From Stentor roeselii (Eukaryota > Ciliophora > Heterotrichea > Heterotrichida > Stentoridae), in the NCBI GenBank assembly GCA_006503475.1, contig RSEH01000039.1:124001-188000 (forward strand): 64,000 nt of DNA, read 5' to 3'. The notes under the pieces were generated by a model that was not told the origin of the DNA, did no database searches, and saw nothing but the letters and a program-made list of their open reading frames with translations. The translations under genes and the position numbers were made by a program. Positions within the stretch are counted from its first letter, which is position 1; the number at the start of each line of letters is the position of its first letter. Below are positions 38,885 through 47,725 of the stretch, piece after piece.

Positions 38885-41014
38885 CTATTTTTGTACTATT
38901 ATTAATCTCGAAATATCAAAATTGCAATTCGGACACCTCTGCCCACGGACAGGAATAAGTCTATGTTGATTTAAGCATTCAAGACAAAATATATGTCTGC
39001 AAGGCATTTTACAAGTTAAAGAGTCAACAGAAAACCCAGCCAAGCAAATAGAGCAGATAGACTCTCCAAGAAAATTACCAATAAACCTAAACTCAACAGG
39101 GCGAATTTCGTTATCATTGCGAGGATTATTCTGAGCAGGGACATTTGCAGGGGGAGGAGGGTTATTTGGTGGAGGATTATTTAACTGAACTCGAAGATTG
39201 TTTCCTGGACCTGCTCCTTGGTTAACCACACCTGCTGCATTAGGAAATAGTCTAAAAGGGTCTTCAGGCTCAGGGTGGTATCGAGGTGGTGGGCGAGGGT
39301 TAGGCAGATTGATTTGATTACTTGGATACCTGTTAACACCCTCCAGATCCCTTCCAACACCTTGATGCCTGTTTTGATTACCATTTCCTCCCCCAGAACC
39401 TGGAATGATTTCAGAATTTTCTTTTCTACAAAATTTTTTCTTATAACCCCAAAAACCAATAATTATCGCTCTAAATAAAACTCACATGAAAAAAACGACA
39501 ATAAAAACAACAATAACAACAATAATAATAATAATATTTTTCTCTGAAAGTTTTTCACTTTCTTTACTTTTTTTACTTTCCTCTTCACCATCAATAGCAC
39601 CACAACATTTTTCAGAGCATCCTGATTCACAACTATCGATTTTTCCGCATAGTTCCCAACACCCTGAACTGACCCATTTTTTGCATTGATCAGTGCAATT
39701 CTGTTGATAACCAAGAGTCAGTCCTTCATAGCTGCATCCAGGACAACAAAATTTTTCCTCATCACAGTTTTCAAAGCATTTCCCCTGACACTCCTTCGGA
39801 CACAGGCCTTGTGAGAAGGCGATGTTGGGGCAGCCCTCTGCACATCTTCTTTCTTCACATTTTTCCAGACAGTCCTCTGAGCATTGCTCTGAACAGTACC
39901 CTGATTCCCAGTCTTTGTATTTACACCCAGCACTGCACCAAAGGTCGGAATCGCAGAGTTCAAAACAAAAGGAACATTCAAAAGGACAGTCACTGTCTTT
40001 CGCTAGGTCTTGGCAGGTTTCGCAGTTTTCAAGAGACCTTTTGAAGTAAGAAGGTTGGAATGAACTTTGAGAAGAGGGTGTTGATGAACTTGCTTCTACT
40101 AATGATGAGATTTTCATGAGTTTCAAGATGAGATATGTGGAAAGTCTTGGAGAAGGTAAAGTTGATTGGGGAAAATGGTTTAATAGGAAAAGAGATGAAA
40201 AGTAGGATAATTGGTTTGATGATTGAAAGGGTTCTAAGAAGTGAAATAGGTTTTTTAGTAGATTTGAGGATTTTGAATCAGCGGGTTTTTGGAAGGTTGA
40301 GAAGGGAGGACTTGAATTCTGGAAATTCTTTTTGGGGGGCTTGGAAAAGTAACGGGTTTTCAGGAATGAATTTTTTAGGGAATTGATTTTAGGGTTTTCT
40401 GATGTGTCTCTTAATGAAAGAGAGAAGTTTAATTCGAGGGAATTGGAAGAATAAATTGAGGGTTCGATTTGCTTTGAGGAATTTTTGGCAAATAAGAAAA
40501 TTTTTTGGTTAAGAGAATTTTTTTCGCCTAGATGATGCTTGAAAAAAGATAGAGTCTTTAAATTGAAAGATTGGGTTAACTCTGGAGAGATTTTAACTGA
40601 GTCAAGAGGAAAGATCTGAATTGAATTAAAATAAAATCGATTTTCTTTGGGATTATTCCAGGGAACTGATGAAAATATCGGGAATTGACTTGAGAGCAGA
40701 AAAATTTTCACATTTTTTTTATAGTTGTTTAAGATCACTGACTTTAATTCTTGGCTTTGAATTGATATTGACAGAGACTCTGGTGAGGCTATAGAGAAAA
40801 TTTGAAGTTTTTTATCAGAGAGATTACTTTTGATTTTGAAAGATTCTCTAGATATTTGAAGAAAATCACCGGAAATGAACTGATGTGGAAGAATTTCGAA
40901 TGTTTTACGGAATAAATCGATTTTTAATGATCCTGGTGAAGTCGAATTAGAAATAATTGAATCAGCTAACAGTTCTTGAAAAAGAGGGAAAATATAGAAT
41001 AAAAGAAACCTCAT
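38885..41014 (-). CDS. Transmembrane RING-finger protein with Cys-rich ectodomain, one 15-nt intron
   Basis: Splicing the intron at 39471-39485 joins two frames into a 704-residue type I membrane protein. Residues 1-17 form a signal peptide (MRFLLFYIFPLFQELLA). About 300 Ser/Phe/Leu-rich residues follow. A Cys-rich region at about 330-480 has repeated short blocks (CSEQCSEDCLEKCEERRC). A long membrane helix of Ile, Val and Phe spans the splice site. A proline-rich cytosolic stretch (PRPPPRYHP) leads to a C-terminal C3HC4-type RING: CSICLAGF, CRHIFCLECLNQH, CPNC. The layout resembles PA-TM-RING ubiquitin ligases, but the ectodomain is different. It probably ubiquitinates membrane cargo or senses a ligand. 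Confidence 0.85.
39471..39485 (-). other. 15-nt intron in transmembrane RING gene
   Basis: The sense sequence is GTGAGTTTTATTTAG, with A at position 10. It removes an in-frame TGA and TAG region and continues the membrane helix as FFIAIIIGFWGYKKK. Confidence 0.88.
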
Positions 41015-41747
41015 TTTTATATACTTGAATACATAGAGTTTCTTATTAAGATTAATTTGGATATTGAGTTATAGTTGAACAGTTGAAAAATTATGAAGAT
41101 TTATAATTTTTTTAAGATTAAATTTTTGTAAAGTTACCGATTTTGTATATTTTCACAGGGTAGTTTATAGATCATTTATAAGTTTGAAACTTTAGTAATT
41201 ACAATTTATAAAATTTAAAGGGTTTGAGTTTTATCATATTCTTTATGTTTAAATTATGCAGATACTTTTAACTCTTGATAAAAATAATATAAGGGTAATA
41301 TTTTAAGTGATGGCTAATCGTAGTTTTCCAATTATAACAGATGCAATTTTTTAGATTTTTTCATGGTTTGATCATCTTTTGGTTAATTTAATCAAACACA
41401 TATTTTGAAAACTCATATTTTATAAAACTTACATAAATTGTTAAACCTCGAGTCAAAGTAACCTTCAAACCCAAGATCATGATACTAATCTGAAAAAAAA
41501 GGATTAAACTATATCTCTTAAACTTAAAAAATTCATCATCTTGACATAAAATCACCTACATTAACCAAATATTTCACAATAAACTCCTAAAATATTTCTA
41601 TTCCCAACATTAATCCGAAAATAAAAAAAACTCAACTTAAATGATAAATAACTAAAATCCCTTCATCATCTAAACAATCAGTTTACCTAAAACAACTTTA
41701 TTTTCTTATCAATCTAAAACCATTAATTTCTACTCCAAATAAAATCC
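41015..41747. promoter_or_regulatory. Divergent intergenic region
   Basis: 733 bp between divergent genes (RING gene leftward, cNMP-binding gene rightward). The right 300 bases are A/C-rich on the plus strand. Both promoters should lie here. No gene is seen. Confidence 0.45.
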
Positions 41748-43253
41748 ATGCAAAAGTTTCCCTTGTTTAACGGTAAACGAGTATCCGAAATTCTCTCAAT
41801 TCCATTGAAATCACGAAGTGATTTCGAAACATTAGAACTTCTCGAGTTGACTTATGAAATCAATTTTTTTTCAAAACTAAGAGCGAAGTATTCAGACACC
41901 CTTCATCAAAAGTGCAGCAAGTACCTTGTTTTAGAAAGATTTAGCAAAAATCAGCATATTTACCAGAAAGGCGACGCAGGTTTGAAGTACTACATCTTGT
42001 TAGAAGGAGAGGTTTCCCTTGTTAAAACTTTGGAAAAACCAAGGAATGACCCTGAAAGTTCCAGTTCTTCTTCTGAAGAGTTAGATGAAGACTACGGGTT
42101 AAACAATCATAAAACTCGATTTCGTGCTTTTGACATAAATTCTGATATTTTGTTTGAATTGGCGAAAAACAGTCAACATGAAGAGAATAAAGATTTTGAT
42201 TTTCCTGTCATTTCGAAAGATATTTTGGAAAGGGAAAGTCAGGAACTTATTGAGTTTATTATGAAGGTGGAAGGGAATGAAGAGGGAAAACAGGTTAGAA
42301 TTGTTAAAGCTGGAGAGGACTTTGGACAAGAAGCTTTTTTTCCTAATAGAGATCGAAGGTTGAATGCGGTTGCTAGAAGTCATGTTGAGGTGGCTTCTTT
42401 GCATAAGATTATCTTCAAAAAGATAGTCCATGAAATAGCAAACGATCGAGGTCTAGAAATGATCCTTTTTCTCCAAAAAACCCAAGTTTTCTCCAAATGG
42501 GTAAAAAGTGACCTTTCCAAGATCCTTCATCTCTTTAAATTCAAAATCTGGTTTAAAGGCCAACACCTATACAAAGAAGGTGACGCCCCTTCCCACGTGT
42601 ACTTCATCACATCAGGTACCTTCGCAATCCGAAAGAACTGCAACAGACCATTGACTCAACAAAGCCAATTCGGCAACAATCTCCGTCAGTTCTCAAGTCG
42701 TAACAAAAAACGACTGATAAAACTCGATTTAGTCATTAAAGGCGAGCGTGAAATTCTTGGAGCTGATGAAATTTTCAATCAAAACTCAATTCATTCTTTT
42801 TCTTGCATTTGCAACTCGGCTTCTGCCGAGACTTATGAGATAAAAAAAGAAGATTTTTTAAAAGTTATCAGAAATGAGACGAATGATGAGTGGCTTAATG
42901 TTTTGAAGACGAATAATGAGTGGCTTAAGACTCGTTCTGAGACTTTAGAAGAAAATCATGGAATTTTTAAAATACTTGAAATTCGAGTGAATCAGGGAAA
43001 TAAAAAGAAAAAGGTGGAAGGAAGTTATTTTAAGGTCAGTCAGAAGGTGGTTAAAAATGAGGAAAAAAGAAGACTTTCTTTAGATGTCACTCATGAAAAT
43101 TTTACTGTTAGAAAGTCTTTTAACAAGAGAATTCTTTGGAATAGTTTTGATGCTCCTAATATTCATGTGGCTTCTGTCAAGAAAAATAACCCTAGACTGG
43201 CTCCTGTTAGTTTTTTGTTGAAATTTAGGGAAAAGGTGATGAAGGATAGATGA
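41748..43253 (+). CDS. Protein with two cyclic-nucleotide-binding-like domains
   Basis: This is a 501-residue protein. The first CNB-like domain starts at about residue 58: VLERFSKNQHIYQKGDAGLK followed by YYILLEGEVSLV. An acidic Ser-rich insert (SSSSSSEELDEDYG) interrupts it, and the cassette region reads KAGEDFGQEAFFPNRDRRLN, close to FGExAL..xxRxA but altered. The second starts near residue 265 (WFKGQHLYKEGDAPSHVYFI followed by TSGTFAIRK). Neither cassette is complete, so cyclic nucleotide binding is uncertain. No kinase or channel is fused. It is related in layout to the gene at 7688-9046. A regulatory or structural ciliary role is possible. Confidence 0.85.
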   Translation: MQKFPLFNGKRVSEILSIPLKSRSDFETLELLELTYEINFFSKLRAKYSDTLHQKCSKYLVLERFSKNQHIYQKGDAGLKYYILLEGEVSLVKTLEKPRNDPESSSSSSEELDEDYGLNNHKTRFRAFDINSDILFELAKNSQHEENKDFDFPVISKDILERESQELIEFIMKVEGNEEGKQVRIVKAGEDFGQEAFFPNRDRRLNAVARSHVEVASLHKIIFKKIVHEIANDRGLEMILFLQKTQVFSKWVKSDLSKILHLFKFKIWFKGQHLYKEGDAPSHVYFITSGTFAIRKNCNRPLTQQSQFGNNLRQFSSRNKKRLIKLDLVIKGEREILGADEIFNQNSIHSFSCICNSASAETYEIKKEDFLKVIRNETNDEWLNVLKTNNEWLKTRSETLEENHGIFKILEIRVNQGNKKKKVEGSYFKVSQKVVKNEEKRRLSLDVTHENFTVRKSFNKRILWNSFDAPNIHVASVKKNNPRLAPVSFLLKFREKVMKDR

Positions 43254-44341
43254 TTTCAGGTAGTGGGTTAGATGAGCTCAAGTACTTTAATTTAGATAAA
43301 ACTTTATTGTAGAAATTTTATTTGGTATATTAACAATTAAGATTATACAAGTAAATCATTATTATTGCATATCATTTAATTTCATTAGTAAAATCTCCTA
43401 TGAAAAATTATAAAGTCATTGAAAACTTAGGGATATTTTTATTATAAATCAAGCTAAAATAGTAACTAATGAAAGAACAGGTAGACTGCAATTTTAACAG
43501 TCAAGGATTATAAATAATAGATCATTGAATATGATATTTTTTGAGTTGGTTGATTATTTGGATAGATAATACTCATATCTCTTACTTTTCAATGCTCTAT
43601 TACATTTACGGTAGATCAGAAGAAACTTTTGTTAGTTTTAAACTCCTAGTAACTCTTCAAACAAGAATTTAACAATATTTAATGATAAATATACTTAAAG
43701 AATAAAAACACTAATTTTCTTAGATTCATATAGCGATTAGTCAAGTATTTTCAGTGAAATTTCAACTGAATTTTACAAGTATTTAAATCTTAAATAAAAT
43801 TCTTAATCACACAGAATGTCTTCATTCAAAAGAGTTATGAAGTAAGTTATGCAATTGATAATTATATTCTAATGATTAAATTGCACTTATAACAAAAAGG
43901 ATTATTTTAAAGGGCTTTTGACAGGTGAATTTGTATTATACTTAAATTAAATTCGAATTGTGTGATTATTTTTCTTTCAAAATTATTTGAATCCTCTCGT
44001 GATCAGCTGAAATCTTAAGAAGATATGAAAGCTAAACGCTTTCATTGAAGATCTTCAGCCCAGAATAAACTTTGAATAAATAAATAGTAAAAATTTACTA
44101 ATTCGATTTGATATAAGTTGTACTCAGACAATCATATCAAAAACCTCTCCCACAACAACTCAAAATCTCATCTAAAATCCTAAATCTCTACCCAAAACCC
44201 CTCCAAAACCCCTAAAACTCCAATCCCCTAAAACCCTCTTAACCCTCTTAAACCAAAAAATAAACCCCTCAATAAAAAATTCCAATCCCATATTAAATCC
44301 TAAAAAAAAGATGCCTAATAAATGAAAACTGAAACCATTTT
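43254..44341. other. Intergenic region upstream of the SRP RNA gene
   Basis: About 1.1 kb. The first 900 bases are ordinary AT-rich DNA. From about 44150 to 44330 the plus strand becomes A/C-rich with repeated CCCTAAAAC-like and CCCTCTTAA-like words. An AT-rich TATA-like stretch (CCTAATAAATG) lies about 25 bases before the proposed RNA start and could serve as a Pol III promoter element. Confidence 0.4.
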
Positions 44342-44640
44342 GTTGTCTGAAGAGGGTCGCAGCTCTTTGTTACACGGCGTGGGACTTTGGGTGATTGGCG
44401 GCTTGTAAGGGTCAATGGAGGGGTTCACCTACAGGGCACGTCGAGAGTCTGTCCTCACCATAACAGGGGTCATGGGTGTGGGTACCTGAAAGGGTGCCTT
44501 CGCTTGTGTTAAAGTGGGGGGGAACGCTTGAGGCTGGAAACAGAGCAGAGACAACTCCCCGTCCTTGTCTGTGGAAGGATCGCAGATTTGAGTGCTCTGG
44601 AACTACCGCCTTGGTACCTGCGGGTCCACAAGAGCCTTTT
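44342..44640 (+). ncRNA. SRP RNA: Signal recognition particle RNA (7SL)
   Basis: This is a GC-rich block of about 297 nt inside AT-rich DNA. The helix 8 signature GGAAACAGAGCAGAGACAAC followed by TCCC (from 44536) matches the conserved 7SL motif GGAAACGGAGCAGGTCAAAACTCCC except for a few bases. GGATCGCAG and GAGTGCTCTGG follow, as in the 3' arm of other 7SL RNAs. A helix 6-like hairpin is formed by GGTACC, TGAAAG and GGTGCC at about 44480. Near the 5' end AAGAG, a loop and CTCTT, followed by TGTTAC, fit Alu-domain helix 3 and the conserved UGUAAY turn. A run of T from 44637 fits Pol III termination. The ends are approximate. The RNA targets ribosomes to the ER. Confidence 0.88.
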
Positions 44641-44654
44641 ATTTTTTTTTTTTC
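44636..44654 (+). terminator. Poly-T Pol III terminator of the SRP RNA gene
   Basis: After AGAGCC comes TTTTA and then a long T run, the usual end of an RNA polymerase III unit. Confidence 0.7.
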
Positions 44655-44708
44655 AGATTATCGCTTTCGAGCTGCCAGTCATCCATTCTTTTAACTATTA
44701 ACTAAAAT

Positions 44709-45572
44709 CTAAAATTTAATACTCATGCATAAATCACATTTGTTTTTTCCAGTTACTGGGTTCTTTCCACATAAATCGCATTGTTGAAAGTCATGACACA
44801 ATATCTCCTCATCTTTTTGATTTTCAACTTCTTCAGAGATTTTCAAACAATTGAAAAAAATCAGGTTTTCATCTTTATCCTGAGAACATTTTTTACAACT
44901 AAAACTTTTCAAGCAATCAAAGCAAAACATATGAAAATTAAGACAAAAACATTGTCGAGTATTTTTCGCACAACTTCCACACTTTTTTTTTTCAATGATA
45001 TTCAAAGATTTCTTTAAATTTTCTACACTTGTCTGAAACCCTGAAAAAGAACTATCGATAGTCCAGTCGAAATTCATATTAAAAGGCTTTAAAAATATTC
45101 TTTCTTTTGAGTTTTCAACAATAAATAGCGAAAAAGGGCTATTTTCAATGCAGTAAAATTTGACTTTATCTGGACTTTCTATTTTCTTCACAAAAATGTT
45201 GATTTGAAGGATCTGTGACAATTCCAAATACTCAAAATTTTTATTGTGCCTGTTTTTCACATGAAATTTGATGTAATTCTGCAAAAATGCCAAACTTTCT
45301 TCTTTATCAATTTTATTTTCCATTTCATTCACAATTTGCGGGTACATCCGCTGATAAAAAAGCATCAAAGCATTTAAAAACAACTGAGAATCACAATTTC
45401 TAAAACAATGAATCAAGTACTGAATGCCATGTTCCATCATTTTCATCGAAGAACTCTTAAAATACAATTCAAAGCACTCAAGCCTCAACTTCCTGGCAGT
45501 CTCTTCATTGACCAATCTTCCAATTTCCACAAACCACGCAACTGTTGGCAGAGCATTTTCATCAAATTCCAT
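44709..45572 (-). CDS. Cys-rich zinc-binding protein, helical N-terminus
   Basis: This is a 287-residue protein. The last 100 residues contain many Cys in CxxC pairs with His: CGSCAKNTRQCFCLNFH, FCFDCLKSFSCKKCSQDK and CDLCGKNPVTGKNKCDLC. This looks like a RING- or B-box-like zinc module followed by another zinc knuckle. The N-terminal part starts LPTVAWFVEIGRLVNEETAR, which resembles the end of the F-box protein at 59132-60349 (IPNAAWVVKTARILGGEELE). The middle (YLELSQILQINIFVKKIE) is faintly like otubain-type OTU proteases, but no catalytic Cys motif is seen. It lies 16 bp downstream of the acyltransferase gene stop. A ubiquitin-related role is possible but not shown. Confidence 0.72.
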   Translation of the reverse strand: MEFDENALPTVAWFVEIGRLVNEETARKLRLECFELYFKSSSMKMMEHGIQYLIHCFRNCDSQLFLNALMLFYQRMYPQIVNEMENKIDKEESLAFLQNYIKFHVKNRHNKNFEYLELSQILQINIFVKKIESPDKVKFYCIENSPFSLFIVENSKERIFLKPFNMNFDWTIDSSFSGFQTSVENLKKSLNIIEKKKCGSCAKNTRQCFCLNFHMFCFDCLKSFSCKKCSQDKDENLIFFNCLKISEEVENQKDEEILCHDFQQCDLCGKNPVTGKNKCDLCMSIKF

Positions 45573-45588
45573 TTTATCTATAAACTAA

Positions 45589-47496
45589 CTAATGTCTTTT
45601 AAAAATGATTTTTTCCAAAGACATCACCGGAGACTCCAAACAAAGAGTAGTCAAAGTAGCGACGAACACTGAAATCACAACAGTATTCGGAAAGTAATAA
45701 AGCAATGTGAAGATTTCCAAGTAATGCGAAGAGGACCTGTTGAACCCTCCTAAAATGATGACCATTGGGTGGAACAAGTAGAAACTAAAGCTGATCTTAG
45801 AAGCAATCGCGAAGTACTTACTTGACAGAAACCTGTAAAGCACTCCGCCATGTCCCATCAGAAGTGGCACTAAAAGCACAACGACTGCAAAGGCATAAAT
45901 GATATGTTCAGTAGAAATAAAAACAGCTTTCATAAATGTCGGCCAATGGTCTACTCCTTCATTGTCGAAGTTATACGGCACGAAACTCATTCCTAATATT
46001 ACAGTCAATCCAAAGACATAAGCAACTATTCGCCATTTCGGGTTTTCTGCCCAAGACACTAGTTTTATCTCTAATCTCGATAGTCTTGACAACGGCTTCT
46101 TTGGCAACAAAGAAGCTTCTCCGGATAGTTCGGATAACTCGATGTGCTCTGATGATTTGTTTGTTTTCGCGTCGACTGCTGTGCGGAAAACGAAGCCGAA
46201 TATCATTCCGATCGCGTATGAACCGACTCTTGTGTATGGCTTTTGGTAGGAGTGGATAAATTGGCTTCGGTCCATCAGACCGTGAACGATTCCTGGGTTG
46301 TAGTCTCGGGTGTAGGCCTGCGTGAATAATGTCGTGAAACTTGTCATTACTAGACCCAGAAGTAAACCGTAACCAAGTTTTTTGTTTTTGTAGAATAGTA
46401 GAAGAATTATGGGGGAAAATAGGTAAAATTGGATGTCGTTTGCGACGTACCATGACCAACCCATGCACCCATAATTATCAGTAGGGAAAAAGTTATTCAA
46501 AAAGACAAGGTTGGACCACCAGTCTTCACAGCTTTCCTCATACTTCATCCACATAGTAGGCCACACAGATCCAGAGCCCAAATAATCAAACAAATTAACA
46601 AAGATCATAAAAATAAAAAAGTAAATCGGGCAAATCCTAATAAGTCTATGAACAACATACATAACCCAGTTCATTTTCCCTCTCCTTTTTTCCATTTCCT
46701 TAATACTCAAAAACGCTACCAAAAACCCTCCAATGACAAAAAAAACGTCAACAATATACAAAGCAGTAAACGTCACATGCATCCAAAAGTTCTTCAAAAT
46801 ACTCAAAGCCTCAATGGGGTTCGGCGAAGGTACCTGCAAGGAGTACCCCACCTGATGTCCAAGCGAGATATAAACCATTCCCAGTACTTTAAAACCATTA
46901 AAAACCTGCATCGAGTCAGAATTTTCTGGAAAAGTGATAAGTTTATCAAAATTCGCAGTAATCGAAAAGCAAACAGCGAAGGCTTTCCACCCTCGAAGTC
47001 CTTTTTCAGGTTTTTTCGACCTATCAAGAAGAGTTCCTACAATCACGACGCCAAGTAGTAAGAAAATTAATATCAATGACGCGATTCCACCTCCGGATAA
47101 TGACCGATTGTTGTACTTGTGAACGTCGGTTACTTTCACTGAATTTGATTTAAGCAGAGAGGATGAAGCTGGGTAGTTATCGACTAAAAAATCTTGTAAC
47201 GATGATATTTTTGACTCGTAGTCTTCGGCCTTGCACGATGAAGGCCCGCATAGGCCGAGGTTTAGAGTGAACTGAGGGAATTTTACACTCATTACGACGT
47301 ACCTGGTATTATCGAGTTTTTCACAGGCGACTTGGTCGCCGAAGTCATTTATATCCCGACCGGAATGATACACCATCTTCAACAAGTCTTTCTTGTCATC
47401 TTTGGAAAGTTCTTGAAAAGATTCAAGACATTTAGAAAGTTCAGAACTTGATATGATCAGAAGAAGAGACCAAAGAATTGGTTTGAAGAGAACCAT
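45589..47496 (-). CDS. NRF-type membrane acyltransferase (acyltransferase 3 family)
   Basis: This is a 635-residue protein. A signal peptide (MVLFKPILWSLLLIISSSEL) leads to a lumenal NRF domain with cysteines and the motif NLGLCGPSSCKAEDYE. After a first membrane helix (GGIASLILIFLLLGVVIVG) the acyltransferase 3 domain begins at NGFKVLGMVYISLGHQ, with the conserved His, followed by about ten membrane helices and motifs such as RLIRICPIYFF and GWSWYVANDIQFYLFSPII. It is homologous to nose-resistant-to-fluoxetine (NRF-6) proteins of animals, which move lipids or drugs, and to bacterial OafA-type O-acyltransferases. The acceptor is unknown. Full length, no breaks. Confidence 0.92.
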   Translation of the reverse strand: MVLFKPILWSLLLIISSSELSKCLESFQELSKDDKKDLLKMVYHSGRDINDFGDQVACEKLDNTRYVVMSVKFPQFTLNLGLCGPSSCKAEDYESKISSLQDFLVDNYPASSSLLKSNSVKVTDVHKYNNRSLSGGGIASLILIFLLLGVVIVGTLLDRSKKPEKGLRGWKAFAVCFSITANFDKLITFPENSDSMQVFNGFKVLGMVYISLGHQVGYSLQVPSPNPIEALSILKNFWMHVTFTALYIVDVFFVIGGFLVAFLSIKEMEKRRGKMNWVMYVVHRLIRICPIYFFIFMIFVNLFDYLGSGSVWPTMWMKYEESCEDWWSNLVFLNNFFPTDNYGCMGWSWYVANDIQFYLFSPIILLLFYKNKKLGYGLLLGLVMTSFTTLFTQAYTRDYNPGIVHGLMDRSQFIHSYQKPYTRVGSYAIGMIFGFVFRTAVDAKTNKSSEHIELSELSGEASLLPKKPLSRLSRLEIKLVSWAENPKWRIVAYVFGLTVILGMSFVPYNFDNEGVDHWPTFMKAVFISTEHIIYAFAVVVLLVPLLMGHGGVLYRFLSSKYFAIASKISFSFYLFHPMVIILGGFNRSSSHYLEIFTLLYYFPNTVVISVFVATLTTLCLESPVMSLEKIIFKRH

Positions 47497-47541
47497 TTAT
47501 ATTACTTTCATTAGATTTAGATATGTTCAACACTTTCTATT

Positions 47542-47655
47542 AACTTTTTCCATTTCAGGATTTTAAACAACACCTTTAAACTTTTTCCATTTCAGGACTT
47601 TTCATCAACACCTTTAAACTTTTTCTGTTTCATCACTTTTCACCAAAAATTTAAC
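47542..47655. repeat. Three 37-38-bp repeats in a divergent promoter region
   Basis: Three units starting at about 47542, 47579 and 47617 share AACTTTTTCCATTTCAGGA and a CAACACCTTT spacer; the third is more diverged. They fill the 229-bp space between the divergent acyltransferase and TPR/IQ genes, so they could hold repeated regulatory sites. Confidence 0.65.
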
Positions 47656-47725
47656 GAAAATTCTCGAACTATTCATTTTTGACCTTTCACAAAAAGCGAA
47701 ACCTCATAAATCTCCTTCTTTTATC

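Noticed and set aside
44150-44330. A/C-rich words such as CCCTAAAAC, as a possible interstitial telomere tract
   Set aside because: The words are irregular with no fixed period. They fit the general A/C-rich 5' flanks seen elsewhere in the window.
44709-45572. Otubain-type OTU protease
   Set aside because: Only a short hydrophobic stretch looks similar, and the catalytic DGNCF motif is absent.
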